From contig MU271151.1 in the NCBI GenBank assembly GCA_021432605.1, positions 372,001-436,000 on the forward strand: a DNA stretch of 64,000 nucleotides, given 5' to 3'. Shown in pieces: positions 33,214 through 45,964 of the stretch. The notes beneath the pieces were generated by a model that saw only the letters and a list, made by a program, of their open reading frames with translations, searched no databases and was not told the origin of the DNA. Positions within the stretch are counted from its first letter, which is position 1, and each line of letters begins with the position of its first letter. This DNA is from Coniochaeta sp. PMI_546 (taxonomy: Eukaryota; Ascomycota; Sordariomycetes; Coniochaetales; Coniochaetaceae). The position numbers and the translations under genes are program-made.

Positions 33214-35163
33214 TCACATAAGCTGATCCTGGGTCAATCCACCGTGAGGGTCTGTGTCCATGCTGTCACCACCCGGCTGGATGTACTTGACAAAGCTGAG
33301 ACCAAGGGGTCGACCTCCGTATTGGTAGCCCTGGAACTTTGTGATTGCAGTCTCGGCCGTGTCGGCGTTGTCGAAGCGGACGACTCCGCTACCACGCGAT
33401 CGACCGCTCGGTTCGTACTGGATCTCGGCCTGTTCGACCTTTCCAATGGTTGAGAACAACTCAACGAGATCTTCATTGCTAGTGGACCATGGGAGCTGTT
33501 ATAACACCAGTTAGCACACGATTCAGGTCAACATTTGCTGTTGTGTGACGAGGCACATACGTTGCGGACGTAGATCGTCTCGTTCTTCTCTGTACCAGAC
33601 GTGGCGAAGTCGGTGAACGGGTTGGGAGCAGCAGCAGACACAGCAGGGGCGGCATCGTAGCCACCACCACCAGGAGCGCCACCAGGAGCGCCGCCATAAC
33701 CTCCGCGGCCGCCACCATATCCTCCACCGAAGCCACCGCGACCGCCGCCAAATCCTCCACGGCCTGCAAAGCCGCCACCGAAGCCACCGCGTGCTCCGAA
33801 TCCGCCGCGACCACCGAATCCGCCGCCCATCGGATTGTTGGCAAATCGGTCCTCACGGACTTCCAGCAGGCGGCCCTGCCAGTCATATCCATTGAACTGC
33901 TGGATGGCGCTGCGAGCGTCGTCGGGGGTTTCGAAGAGAACAGTTCCAGAGCCCTTGGGCCTGCCGTCCGGTCCGGCGTGGACATCAGCGCGGATGACGC
34001 CGCCTGTTCGAGCTGTTTCCGATGGCTCATTAGAGAAATTTCAGTCAATCGATCAAAAAAAGGTCACGTACCAGCCTGTCTAAAGAGATCCTTCAGGTCT
34101 TGCCAACCGACAGTGTAAGGAAGCTAACCTAGGAGTTAGTGCACGACACTTTTAGGGGAGCAAGGGTAGATCGGGTTGGAACAAACGTTGGAGACATAGA
34201 TCTGGCGACCACCGCCACCAGCCATGCCGGGATTGAACCCTCCGTGTCCTCCGTGTCCTCCGGCGAAAGGAGGAGGACCACCTGGGCCGCCCATGAAGCC
34301 TCCTCCACGAGCGGCGCCAGGCGGGCCAAATCGAGGTTCAGCCTCGCGATCCTATCCACACTTTTAGCCATAGACAGCGAAACCGGGTGCAAGGTCGCGT
34401 AGCTTACCTCTCTAACGTAGACAAGTCGGCCCATGAGGTTCTGGTTGCTGAGCGTCGCGACGGCGTTTTGGGCTTGCTCCCTGGTAGCATATTCCACGAT
34501 ACTAACGATCGTCGTTAGTTAGGAAGTCATGGTTCGGCATTCACGGTAGTCTGACTTACCCGCATCCCTACAATTACCAGCGGACATCGTCCCAACCCGT
34601 CAATCCAACGATTCCATCAAAATAGCCAGAGGAGAAGGAAACCATAAGAAAAGGACCAGCCAAAATCACTTGAAGCCCACCTTCGACATTCCATTAGGAA
34701 GCAGTAAAACATCGGCAAAGAGAACTTCTCCCGCTATACCAAACGAGCCAGTTAGCCTCCCATAGAACTCGATGATTGTTAAGGCGAAGGTAATCGTACC
34801 CGATCTCATGAAATCCTTGAGGTGGTGCCATTTGACGTCGTAGGAGAGGTTGCCGACGTAGACGCGGCGGTCTTGCTGCGACGTCTCGCGAATGTTGCTC
34901 ATCATTTGCTCCCTGTGAGCCTGCCGGTCTTCGAAAGAGCGCTGCGGCGCGTTCCCACCGTAACCCGAACCTGGTCCTCCTGACGCGGGCCCTTGTCCAG
35001 TCATGGGAGACCTACTCCTTCTCCGCTGCCGACTGCGGGATCTATCTCTCGGAGAATATGATCGGCGCGTGTTGGGGCTCCGCGAACGTCCCCGTCGATT
35101 CGGCGAGCGAGACCTCTCGCGCTGCGATTCGTCAGCAGGCAGTTCCTCAGCAATTTTGGACAT
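33214..35163 (-). CDS. Three-RRM SR-like mRNA-binding protein (Gbp2/Hrb1-like)
   Basis: Eight exons: 34800-35163, 34681-34733, 34560-34567 (only 8 nt), 34408-34501, 34187-34351, 34072-34123, 33561-34012 and 33214-33495. All phases fit, giving 489 residues. The head is Arg/Ser-rich (RERSRSPNRRGRSRSPNTRR). RRM1 begins DRRVYVGNLSYDV (about residue 98), RRM2 GRQIYVSNLPYTVGW (about 224) and RRM3 NETIYVRNLPWSTSNEDL (about 391). A glycine-rich GGRGGFGARGGFGGG linker (methylation-prone RGG-like) lies between RRM2 and RRM3. Order and spacing match yeast Gbp2/Hrb1, which bind nascent transcripts with THO/TREX and act in mRNA export surveillance. In-frame ATGs also occur at 35175 and 35199. An alternative N-terminus from upstream exons is discussed in the findings. 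Confidence 0.9.
34560..34567 (-). other. 8-nt microexon of the RRM gene
   Basis: On the minus strand the exon GGATGCGG is bounded by an acceptor ending TTGTAG and a GTAAGT donor. It supplies Gly-Cys and two bases of the next Gly codon, restoring the RRM1 core NGMSKGCGIVEYAT. Skipping it would shift the frame. Confidence 0.8.
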
Positions 35164-38100
35164 TGTCATTGGCATGGGCGTATGCAGATTTCCCGTCATT
35201 GATGGCAGACAAGGACAGTGAGGGAGGCCTGTTAGCAGTGACGTTGTCCATCACGGTCGAGGATGGTCAAAGAGTCTTGGTTGGTTTCCGGAGCGGAAAA
35301 CTCGAGAATCCAACGGCAGATGGACAACGGCACTACAAGCAATCCATCCGACCTGCGCTTTCCAAAGGGCGTAGTGGCGATTTGGAGTCAAACCTTATTC
35401 TAGCGAGACCTTCTTCGGTCCGCTGCCGAGGAGATGCCGTGTGGAAATGCGCCAGACAGAAAGGCAGATAGATGTATCATTGATGTCCACGAGATGTAAG
35501 TGGATGTATAGAAGGGTGGACTTACTGGGCGGTAATTATCACCTGAATCAGCTGTAGAAGAAAGAGAGGTTAGACCAGGTCCCCAGACAAGGATCGGAAA
35601 AAAGCTGCGATCAGTATATAAGGTAATGAAGAACAATGGAGGGTAGGGCGTGGGTTGGCTGATGGCTTGATTATAACTGACATCTGCACCACAGTGTGGC
35701 AATTTTCAGGAAAGTAGCAGTTGGAGGAGGTAGCGGGGGTGGAAGAAAGATGAGCAGCAGGAGCGGTGGATCAGGACAAGAGCTGGGAAGGGAACCACTG
35801 CATGCATGAGGAGGAGGAGGAGGGGTGGGTGTGGAAATGATATGAGCATAGCAAAGGTGCGAATGTAGCAGTCGCAGTGTGCCAATGCCAATGCCGGTGC
35901 CAGTACAGTAGGTAGGCACGGCGTGCAATGTACGATGTGCGATGTGCGATGTGCAGTGTGCAAGACTGGCGGCATGGGGAAGGACAATGCAAGTCCAGAC
36001 GGGGCTTGGAACGATCATGACCTGTAGGAAGATAGGCACAGACAAAACCAGATCAGGTGCATCTGCGGGATACAAGCCGTGGGTATCACATCCTCGAGAC
36101 TTTCGGGAAAGCTCCTCGTGGCAGAACTGGTACTGTGGCTAATCTAGCCGACCTCTGCCTGCAAAATCAACGAAGAGCGATGCCACAAAAACAACACCAA
36201 GTACCCCAGCAGGAGGCCAGCAACGATGATGATGACGACGCGGGGATGGAAGGAATATGGGGTACAGCTCTTCAACATTGAAGGGGCCGAAACAGCAGAT
36301 GGCATTTTGGGTAGTCGGGACTTACCCATGATTGTTAAGGGATAAGTTGTTTCTGGACACTCGGGTCGGAGGCGATAGTATGTGTCTCTGGCCTGGGAAC
36401 ACTGAAGGCGCGTTCTAGGTACGAAGCTGTCCGGTTGTGACAGCGACAACAATGATCTTGTCCGTTTGGGACAAAATGCTTTGTCAACAAACTGGGGAGA
36501 GACAGAGTCTGAAGGCCGAGCAAAGCTGAGCCTTGTGACGCTGTGATGCTGTGCCGCTGCGAAGGCGTGGACAATCCGATCACGGCCGAGGGTCTGGACA
36601 GGCTGCACAACCAAACAGGATGGGGCCGTCTAAGGATGATGGACACAGGTCAGATGCGGTGCAGTCAAGTCGATGTAGTGCGGCGTCTTGCTGGGCAGCA
36701 CAAAAATAGAGCTTTTGCTGCTGTCGAGTTCGGCAGAGACGCGATACCCTTATCCAACGACCTGGAAGTGGACAAGTGGAGAGACGTAGCCTCGAGCAGA
36801 CAAAAGGCTCAGACAGGTATGGCAGGTACTGCAGCCGAGACTAGACTCAATTGAGTCACGCGCAGCAGGAACCTGGTAAAACGTTGGTTAGGTTAAGTGT
36901 CGACGTCAGGGAAGGTGAGGTAGGTATGGCTGGAATAGACGCGCCGCGCAACACAACGCAAGGCAAGGATTGACGAGATGATGGGAAAATTCTGAAAACC
37001 TGAAGCTCCCTTCGATTACGCACGGGGTGCAGCCTACCTTACCTCACACGTGTACTTCGTAGAGGTAGGTACGTTTCTTTGGATGGGGGTCCGCTGAGGT
37101 AGGGTGGTGTACTTCTGGTGGTGTGCAAGAACGTGCCGACGCGACAAATGAGAGGCGTGAAAGGGGAGAAGGAGGTTGTGTTTGTGGGTTTGCTGGAAGA
37201 GTGTAGCCGCCGATGTACCCTGGTTGAGGCACGCTGGTTGGTTAGGTGGAGCTGATGTGATTTGTGGAGTCGCGATATCGCGTGCGTGATTTTCAAAGGT
37301 CCCGAAGTGTAGCACTTGAGGTCGGGATTGCCAGCTGATACCAAGCTCCGAGGCCAGCTGTCGAACAGTTTGAATGGCAGCTCCAGTGTCCCGTTGAAAT
37401 CCGATCTCACCTCAACGTGACGAATGATATGGCAATGTTGAGCTCGCATATAAGTGCAAGGGTTAATGTGCCCTGCAGACTGCAGTCACTGCTACGCGTG
37501 ATGCAGACCGACCGGACTGAAAGTACGAGCTGGATGGTGGACCACAGATTACAGCAAGGCACAGCGTCCAGTCGTATATCCTCACGACCAGTACTTTAGC
37601 TTACCATACCTTAGTACCTTACCTACTGTGTGAATACACGTCTACGTACCTGCTGTACCTGCCCTAAAATGGCAGCCTTGTTTGCGACTTGCGACGATGG
37701 AAGGTACGATGCGAAGCACCCATGGGCGTTTCTCCTTGATCTTGAACAACTTCGCCTTCTGCGGAATGGCTCAACAGCCTGCATGACGCTGGCGCCACTT
37801 TGGTATGGGCTTCCGATCTTGCTGCAATTCTTTCACCTTAAACACTCAGCTCACTTCCTCCTTGACGAGTCAACATGGGCGTCCTGAATGGGAGACGATG
37901 CTTCGTGGGAGCGTCTGCGTCAACGAATAACGCAAGTGCGTGTAGTCATGAATCCTCGAGTACATAAATCCTCGCGTCCGTTTTGCTCAAAAGATTCTTT
38001 CGAGCTTACCGCTTCGTTTCTTCAGTGCCACCCTTTCGTTGAATCCGCTCCTCAATGCATGGTTCAACGAATGTGATGGGGTTGATGCAGATGCATATGT

Positions 38101-40702
38101 ACGCTCGACAAGGGGTCCGCTTCCCGCCCCTACTGTACCTACATTACATCGTCATATACGTAGGTACGCACTACTGCGTAGTGCGTTGTCCCCGCTCCTC
38201 CTCGAAGATATGAGAGATGTTGAATGAAGCCAGATTGTTAGGAAGGACTGCCTGCCACTGGGTAGCACTGTTCCTCTTCTTGTACTATTGCTGGGTACCC
38301 CATCGCATCCAGGGCAGAGGACATATGGGTTCAGCGGCCAGAATGTCAGATACGAGGCAGACGACGGAGTATTGAACTCGCAGTGACCCAAAGGCTCCGT
38401 TTTTCTTCAGTTAGATTGTGTCACGATATCACGTTAGGGTTCGGGAAGCTGCTCGCAGAAACGGCCTGACAATACCTCACCCGCCAGCTGAGCCGCCTTA
38501 CAGGCGGACAACGGTGAGCGAGCTGATGCGACTTTGCGGCATTGTATTGGGCAGAGTACGTTCACATACGACACTCATTGGCGATTGAAAGTCCGAATGA
38601 TGACCTCGTTGCACTTTCACTGTAATTTCTATGTGCTTGACAACGGGTCTCGGGTCACAATGGGTCATCTCGTAGCATTGGCCAGTATTTGATTAGTCCC
38701 TGGTCTCTGACAGTCCTCATGGGGACCAGAGCCTGCCGGCGAGGAGTAACAGCTGGCATTGGTACAATGTACTCCGGACCATACTGGCGAGCGTTTGTCT
38801 CTTAAAGTCAGAGCCACAGTGGTGGATCAGAGAATCGTCAAGTTGGAGATCCTGGTGAGCTGGCAAGGACGCGGGACACTCATTGTCCAAGATGATAGGG
38901 CAACAAAGCGCTGGATCTGCCCTCCTACAGTTCGTGCCGCTCTGACAGTCGGGCTGGAGTACAACGACCAATGTTTCCGCACCGACTCCTTGCACTCATG
39001 TTACACAACAGACGTGGCGTCCAACAACCAAGCTCAAGTGTGTTCTGGTCTTTCATGTTAGCTGAATCGAGTCCTAGCGGCATTGCCAGTATAATCTGAT
39101 AATATTTCAACTTGAATCACAGGTCTCGAATCCATCCCGGTCGACGGCATTCAAATAACCACTCAGAGTGAATACAGCACGCGTAGCCAATGCATATCTG
39201 TTAGCAACCTAGATAGAGCGCTCGTCGAAGCACGTACCTACACCTTCTATGAGCTTGCCGTGCTCTCTGCACCTAGCTTCTCGGTAGTCTGTGGCTGCCC
39301 AACCACGATCGGAGATGAAGCCGGTGAATGCACATGTCAAGGTCGGTAGAGAACACATGCTGGGCAATGCAACACAGCCACTTCGCTGTGGTGTCAGTAC
39401 TGCCAGGTTTGTGAGCAGTCACTATCATGCCTCTTCGAGGGAAGCCGACTCGGCTCAGACTCGGCAATAGCCGTTCACTTCTCGTTCACTGGTGAAAGAA
39501 CACCCGGAATCGGCATTGGACTGCAAGGCCACGATCAACCAAATCGATAGCTTCAGTGGGACTTGAACGGGACCAAGACGGGGGCTGCAGATAGAGTAGC
39601 TGTCGTAGGAAGACGACACTACCTACAGAACTATGCTTCTATGTCGACTTCATCGTGAGGTTAGCTCCGCTTTGCTTACAGCTGTGTCATTGCTATGCTA
39701 GCACGCCCATCATGCCGTGTCTATACTCGTGTCTATATGGCCACCTAGACTCGATCTCACCCACAATACAGCTACTTACTGCTTGCATTGAACCTGGTAT
39801 CAGCGAGCTTGGCCAATCGAAAACACTCAACGTTCCAGCTCGGGAAGGCTTCCTCACGAGTGGTAAGAATGATCTTGAAAAACACTTCTGTCCAGTCATT
39901 GTCACGGTGTGGCGAGGTAAGCAGACGAGTTGGTCGGACGCACGAGACGATGATCGAGGCACCATCTACAATTTTGGGCCACAACTACATGGCCATGCTT
40001 CGATCGGCCTATGGGGTCGAAATGGATGACACGCATGATGCAGTGTTCCAGGCCGCTCTAGCCGCAAAGTGTTGAGGGGTTGATAAAGTTCAGAATGTGA
40101 CAGCCCCGCAGATTGAAGTGCTGAATGAGGAAAAGAGATCATCAGTTCTCATAACCACCTACCTGCAATGCATCGTGCTGTGAGAAACGTGGACGGCACA
40201 AGGCCGCTCAGATAGGAAGACAGGACGGAATGGGGTGCCGCTGTCCACGACGGCACCCACAAGGCGATAAGTAAGGTAAGGTAACTTTAAACTTTCGGCC
40301 CATGTGTACTAGGTAAGGTACTAGGTATGTACTATGGTAGTGGATCATCGCGCGGGTACGGAATATTCGCACATCCGAGTTCGAGCCCATCCGTATTATG
40401 TACATCACCTCTAGCCAAATAGGTTCATGATCGCAATTGACGGTCTGATTTAACTATCAGACGACATCTTCGGACCGCCAGAGCCCCCGCTGCAGCTAGC
40501 CTTGCAACGACAGGCTGACATCGTAGCCTGACACGACTGCAACCCCCCCACCAATACTCATCCGTCTGTCTCGATCCAACCGGAACCAGAGCCGGTAGAC
40601 GCCCGCCTAGACCTACATAGAACCGGCCGATCTCACAATCCTCAGATCGGCTCTGACCGCAGCAGACACCCGGATTGCCACTGCAAATCACAATATCAAG
40701 CC
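35164..40702. other. Large gene-free region
   Basis: About 5.5 kb between the RRM gene and COQ9. ORFs are short and unpatterned. It may contain remote 5' exons of the RRM gene (35526-35542 and 36326-36329). It holds a GATGTGC tandem repeat at 35934 and several TACCTTACCT/GGTAAGGT-like motifs (about 37034-37070, 37600-37625, 38138-38166, 40268-40331). I see no transposon ends. Confidence 0.45.
35934..35954 (+). repeat. Tandem repeat, three copies of GATGTGC
   Basis: Three perfect 7-bp copies of GATGTGC, with degenerate related units (AATGTAC, AGTGTGC) on either side. Probably a decaying microsatellite. Confidence 0.85.
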
Positions 40703-41691
40703 ATGCGTCCTAGCACCGCACCCACAACCCTTGGCCGTGCAGCTGTCCGCAGCTTGTTACCGCGAGAGGAGCCATGTCTACGACTCGCCGGTGCAGGCCG
40801 CGCGTTCTCAACAGTTCTCAAGACAGGCCAAAGTCCACGACCTGCACAGCTACTAGCTCGACGAAGCCGTCTTCAACATGCACCACCTTCGGCTTTCCTC
40901 CGACCTAGCACACGAACCTACCACTCCTACGACCACCCACCACCGCCAGGCCCCTTCAACGAGACTGAACGCGCCATCCTCTCCGCGGCCTACGCCCACG
41001 TGCCGGAACACGGCTTCACACCCGAGGCTCTCGCCCTCGGCGCCCGCGAGGCAGGTTACCTCGATATCAGCACCAACCTCCTCCCCAATGGCACCTTCGA
41101 CCTCATCCGGTGGCACCTCGTCACGCGGCGCGAGGCACTCGTCCAGAAGAGCAAGGAGCTAGAGGCCGCAGGCACGCGGACAGGAGATAAAGTCTTTGGC
41201 CTGACATGGGAGCGATTGATGGGTAATCGCGACGTTTTGGCTCGATGGCAGGAGGTACGTCAAACCTTTAAAAGCACCCCCTTACCAATCACTTATCGCG
41301 GGCCGGAAGGACGAGGGGTCGGTTGGACGGAAAGGCAAAACTAACAAGATGTATCCAGGCCCTCGCAATAATGGCCCAACCCTCCTACGTCCCCGCGTCT
41401 CTGAAAGAACTCGCCCAGCTAGCAGACGACATCTGGTTCCTGTCCGGCGACACGTCGGTCGACCCTTCTTGGTACACGAAGCGCGCCTCCCTCTCGGCCA
41501 TCTACGTCAGCGCCGAGCTGTTCATGACCAACGACCACTCGCCCGAGTTTGCCGACACGCGGGCCTTCCTACGCCGCCGCTTCGACGAGGTCGGCGAGTT
41601 CGGCTCCGTCTTCAGCAGCGTGGGCGAATGGTTGAGCTTCACGGCCAGTGCGGGTATAAATGTACTCAGGAGTAAAGGGGCGCCCATCTGA
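40703..41691 (+). CDS. COQ9: Ubiquinone biosynthesis protein COQ9, mitochondrial
   Basis: Two exons, 40703-41254 and 41359-41691 (104-nt intron), give 294 residues. The first ~75 residues are rich in Arg, Ala and Ser without acidic clusters, a mitochondrial presequence. The conserved region starts FNETERAILSAAYAHVPEHG and continues with FTPEALALGAREAGY and GTFDLIRWHLVTRRE, the TetR-like fold of COQ9. Exon 2 provides SWYTKRASLSAIYVSAELFM, the region with the lipid-binding helix, and ends FTASAGINVLRSKGAPI. COQ9 is a matrix-facing lipid-binding protein of the CoQ synthome that presents intermediates to COQ7. The intron falls after TGGCAGGAG, in phase 0. Confidence 0.95.
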
Positions 41692-42227
41692 GCTCGATGT
41701 ATGGAGAGCGGAGGGGAGCGGGATGGGAAATGGCGATGTTCGGATAGTGTAGGACTAGAAAAGACCCCTTGTCACTCTTGTAGAATTAGAACTCCGTGTA
41801 GCAGCCAAATGCTGGTTTTACAATGCACCGTACTAGTCTCTATGGAACACAATTCCCTCTAGTACAATATAACTAATCCGTGGTAGAACATGTGCCGGTA
41901 CATAACCCATCTCTAACCCAACTGTACAGCAGTCTGCCCTGCACGGGCCGACTCACTGACAGCAGCACCAAAAGCAACGCCGTACCGATGGTATCTGAAG
42001 AAGCAAATGAACATAAACCCCAATTCCTTTGCGCCGTCGCCGTAACCCATATCGCTTGTCAGTCCCATTCCAAATTAAGATAAGTATATAAGCGCATGTA
42101 TTGAACCGCGAAGCGCCGCTGAGACCACCAAACGCACTGAAGCCGAAGGTTTTCGTCAGGACGTGGAATAAGGTTTCATCAGAGCTGGCGTTGCCCGGCC
42201 ACATCGAAGAGAAGGAGGTGGTGGCGC
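41692..42227. other. Convergent 3' region of COQ9 and SMC6
   Basis: About 540 bp lying between two stop codons; presumably both 3' UTRs. Nothing else recognised. Confidence 0.5.
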
Positions 42228-45200
42228 CTAAGGATCTGCAAGTCGCCGTTGGCGAGGGTCACCGAGCCTAGTGAATGACTGTTAGTACATCGAGCATAAG
42301 TCAGAGGTGGCAGAGATGCAAACCTGATGATCTTCACGTCCTTGTCTAGACTGTTCTTGCCATCGATGGCGTTGGGAGTGATGAAGATGTACTGCCGACC
42401 AACCGAGCGCCGCGCGGCGGTCATCTACAGGCAAACCGAGTCAGTATCCTCTTCTGCCAGTCCTTTATTCAATTGGGCGTTGAGTTTACTCACCAGCATC
42501 TTCGTACTAACAGCTCGGTTGACATTGTCCATGAAGACGTCAAATTCATCCAAACACCTAAGCGGCGCCCCCATCGATTCCCAAATAGAGAGCAGGAGAC
42601 AGATGGACGAGAACGACTTCTCGCCACCGGAAAGGGTCTTGGTGCTCTGTCCGCTGCCGCTCTTCTGCGCCTTGTCAGGCTCTACACGCAGGCTCAACTG
42701 TTTCTCCCGGTGGTTGATCATGAGCTGGCCCCTGAATCGACGCTCGCGCAACAGATAAGCAAAGCTGCCGCGAGCATGAGCCGAGATGAAACGCTGCATC
42801 AGCCGCCACTTCGTCAGGCGTTGACTGAGGGTCCTCTTCAGGCGCTCGACGGTGGCTTTGGACACTTCGTAGTCCTGTTTCACCTTCTCCAGAATTGCCT
42901 TGGTTTTGTCTCGCAGAGCAAAGGCATCATGGTCGCTGATGCCGTTCTGCCGTTGCAGCTCCTTGATCTGATTAGTGATCGACGCATATTGGGCGTTGAG
43001 GCTCTCATGGGTCTCGCCCTCTGGAATGTGAACTCGCTCTGGTGCCTGTTCAGACGCATGTTTTGTGAAAGTTCGAATTGTCTGCTCCTGGTTTTCCCGT
43101 TTCTCCTGCATTCGGCGCTTGCTGTCTTTGGCCATGTCAAGTTCTTCGTGCATGGCATTTTTCTCTGCGAGGCAGAGGCTTCGGAGATTCTCCCACTTCT
43201 TGACCTCATTCTCTGCGTCTCGAACAGCTTTTTCGAACACCCTCTTCTGCTCTTTCTCGGCAGTGAGAGTTTGTTTCTTGGCTTCGACTTCCTTGTTGTA
43301 ATTCTCCTTCTTGACCCTGATTTCGGCGTACTGGTTGGCAAAATGCTCGGCCCTTTGCTTCTGCTCCTCCCAATCAGATGTGAGGCTTTCAAGCCTTGCG
43401 TCAGCACCTTCGAAGGCGTCAAGGTGCTTGCTGATGATGGCGATCTCATTGTCGAGGCCTTTGACCTTTGCCTCCAATGACTTAATCTCCTTCTTTCTCT
43501 CATTGACTTGCGCCACATTAAGATCATGTGCTCGTTGGAGCTCCTGCCTGCGCAACTCAAGGTCGCGCATCTCTTCCTGAAGAAACTGAAGGATCTCCTT
43601 CTGTGCTGACATTGCGGAATCTTGTTCTGCCTTCATTCGAGGTCGCTGGTTGGGGTTTGTTGTTATGGGGTTTGTGCTGAGACTTTTCCCTCCATTTTTG
43701 CTTAGGAGAATCAAGCCTGTGTCACGTCTGGTGTCGTGAAACGAGAGGCATTGCTTGACTTTGGCTGGCAGTGGCCCATTGAACATGACTTCCTCCGCCT
43801 TGACTCGCTCCGGAATCAGAATGATCTGTTCAATTGATGAGTTGATGATCAACTGGCTCCTAACAACCTCGTTATCGAACTTCAGTATACGGAGAACGGT
43901 ATCGAACTGAGGATCTGGTTCGTGGCCTGTGGTGTCGAGATGACGACCATTCGCGATGATGATGCCAGGGCCACTGATGGCCAGATTGTCCATGTGCTTT
44001 TGGAGCCTTTTTTGATCAGCAAGACTGGTCACGATAAAATCGTTGAGGACACCGCCGAGAATTTTCTCAAGGATTGACGACCAGATCGGTTTGAGTATTT
44101 GGATGTGTGTGCCAATGGGACCAATCGGTTTCGCCTTCCATCCGTTGTCGTGCTCGATCGCCCTGATCAGGCTGGGTATTTTCCGGTCATAGGCATCATA
44201 CTTGCCCCCTTGACCAGCCTCAATTTGTCTAAGTCGGCTCTGTATCGCCTGAATGTCCCTTTTCTTTTCGTCCAGGGCGACCTTAGCCTCGTTGAGTTTG
44301 CCTTCGCTGGAAACACACTTCTTATTGAGTTCATTCATGGAACCCTTGATTGTCCGAGCCTCTTTAGACAGCCGCTCCCTGCTTGTCTGGACCTCCTCAA
44401 GCTTCTCCCGCTGACGAATAACTTCGTCGCCTTGGAGTGCTTCGAGTTTGGCCTTTTCATTTGCGATTTCCTTTTCGAATCTCCTGACCTGATCCCTTGC
44501 TGTCTTCGCCTCAGAATAAGCGTTGCGCTCGTCATTGTGGATCTGTTGAAGCTGCTTCTGGGCGTCATCATAGTTCGCTTTTACCGCCTCAACACCGGCC
44601 TCACGTTTAAAATATGCTTCCTGGGCAGCTTCAAGATCAGTCCGCTTGTTGGTAATCGTGGCGTCAAGCTTCTCCATCTTTTCAGCTTGCTCGACCACAG
44701 CCTGCTCGAACCCGGCGATCTGCTCGTCCATCTCCACAAGGCGCTGATCCATTTGAACGGCCTTCCTCTCCTCGTCGACAACCTGTGACCAGCAGAGCTG
44801 AAAGCCGAGATGACGACGCTTTTGCTTGAGCCGGCTGCTGTCCTTGGCCAGTTCCGCCAAACGGTGCGCCTGATCGTAGTCACGCTGGGCAATGGCCACC
44901 CGCTCCTTCTGCAGGGGGGCTTTTGCCATGCTACTCTCCACAAACTCGGAGATGAGGCGATAGTCCCGGTCCAGCTGCTCGAGTTGGACTCCCTCGATGA
45001 AGTACTTGTACTTCTCGGAGGCGGAGGAGGCGTTGAGAAACTGCCGAGCGTTATCCTGAGACAGGATGTTCAAGGGGTTGTCCACTTGCAATGCGTAAAA
45101 TTCGACAATTTCGTCCACTTCGGACTTCTTGGTGGATATGATTTGGTTCTCAGCACTCTTGACCTTGAAGCCGCTGGTACCATTCTTGGAGAAGGTACGT

Positions 45201-45964
45201 TCGACAATGATGGAGTCGCCGTAGAGATCTGCTCGGTACGCATCGTCGCCCTGGTTCTTGAGCTTGACAGAGAGAGAGGCACGATCGCACCCCTCCTTTA
45301 TGAAGTTCTTCAAGCTACCACCACGGTTGGTGGATGTTGCTTTCCCGCCGAGGCAGAGAGTGATGGCGGTCAGGATGGCGCTCTTTCCACTACCATTCTC
45401 GCCGACGATAAAATTGAGCAGCGGGCCAAGCTCGACGTGGAGGCGTTCGTGACACATGAAATTGACGCAAGTGATGCTTTCCAGGATGCCATTATGAGCG
45501 ACAAGGTTATCGCCAAGTCGTTCCTCGGCCCGTGCTTGGATGCGCAGAATGTTTTGGGTGGCGCGTAAATCATCCGCCTCTTGATTTTCCAGATGTTTGA
45601 AGTCATTGTCTCGCATCTCATCATATTGTGTCTTCGGCGGTGAAAGAGTGAGTGCGCTGTCACCCATCTCTGCATCTTCATCTGGCTCATCTTCCAGTGG
45701 AGTCGATTCGCGGTTGTGCTTGCCTCTACGACTGCTGGGGCCAGCACTCGAAAGGCGAGCACGCTTGGCCTGGCACAGAGACGTTAGCACTGAAGTAGAA
45801 CACTGTGATCCTGCAAGAAGTCATACATTCTCGTGGCGGAGATTGGAGCGCGCTCGCTGGATGGAGACTACCTGATCGGCGTCTTCATCATCTTCGTCCT
45901 CACCACGACGCGCTCGCTTGCGGGAGGAGGGGCCTCCCAGGTCGTTAACCGTGCGCCCGGGCAT
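42228..45964 (-). CDS. SMC6: SMC6, ATPase subunit of the SMC5/6 complex
   Basis: Four exons (45827-45964, 42494-45769, 42324-42424, 42228-42267) give 1184 residues. Order: a disordered acidic/basic head (GPSSRKRARRGEDEDDEDAD); Walker A GENGSGKS near residue 169; a long coiled coil rich in Glu/Lys/Gln; a globular hinge around residues 560-720; the second coiled coil; the ABC signature LSGGEKSF (about 1092) and Walker B LRCLDEFDVFMD (about 1114-1125). The last two exons supply TAARRSVGRQYIFITP and VKIIRLGDPRQRRL. SMC6 pairs with SMC5 and the Nse subunits and works in homologous recombination repair and replication-fork restart in the nucleus. It diverges from the ECD gene across a 530-bp promoter and converges on COQ9. 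Length matches the family. Confidence 0.97.

Noticed and set aside
36144-36329. 61-residue minus-strand ORF with a hydrophobic segment (MGKSRLPKM...)
   Set aside because: Its ATG-G is immediately followed by a strong GTAAGT donor, so the sequence after it is more likely intronic than coding.
42473-43480. 335-codon plus-strand frame opposite SMC6
   Set aside because: Fully antisense to the SMC6 coiled coil and ABC signature; Leu-rich composition is the mirror of Glu/Lys-rich codons.
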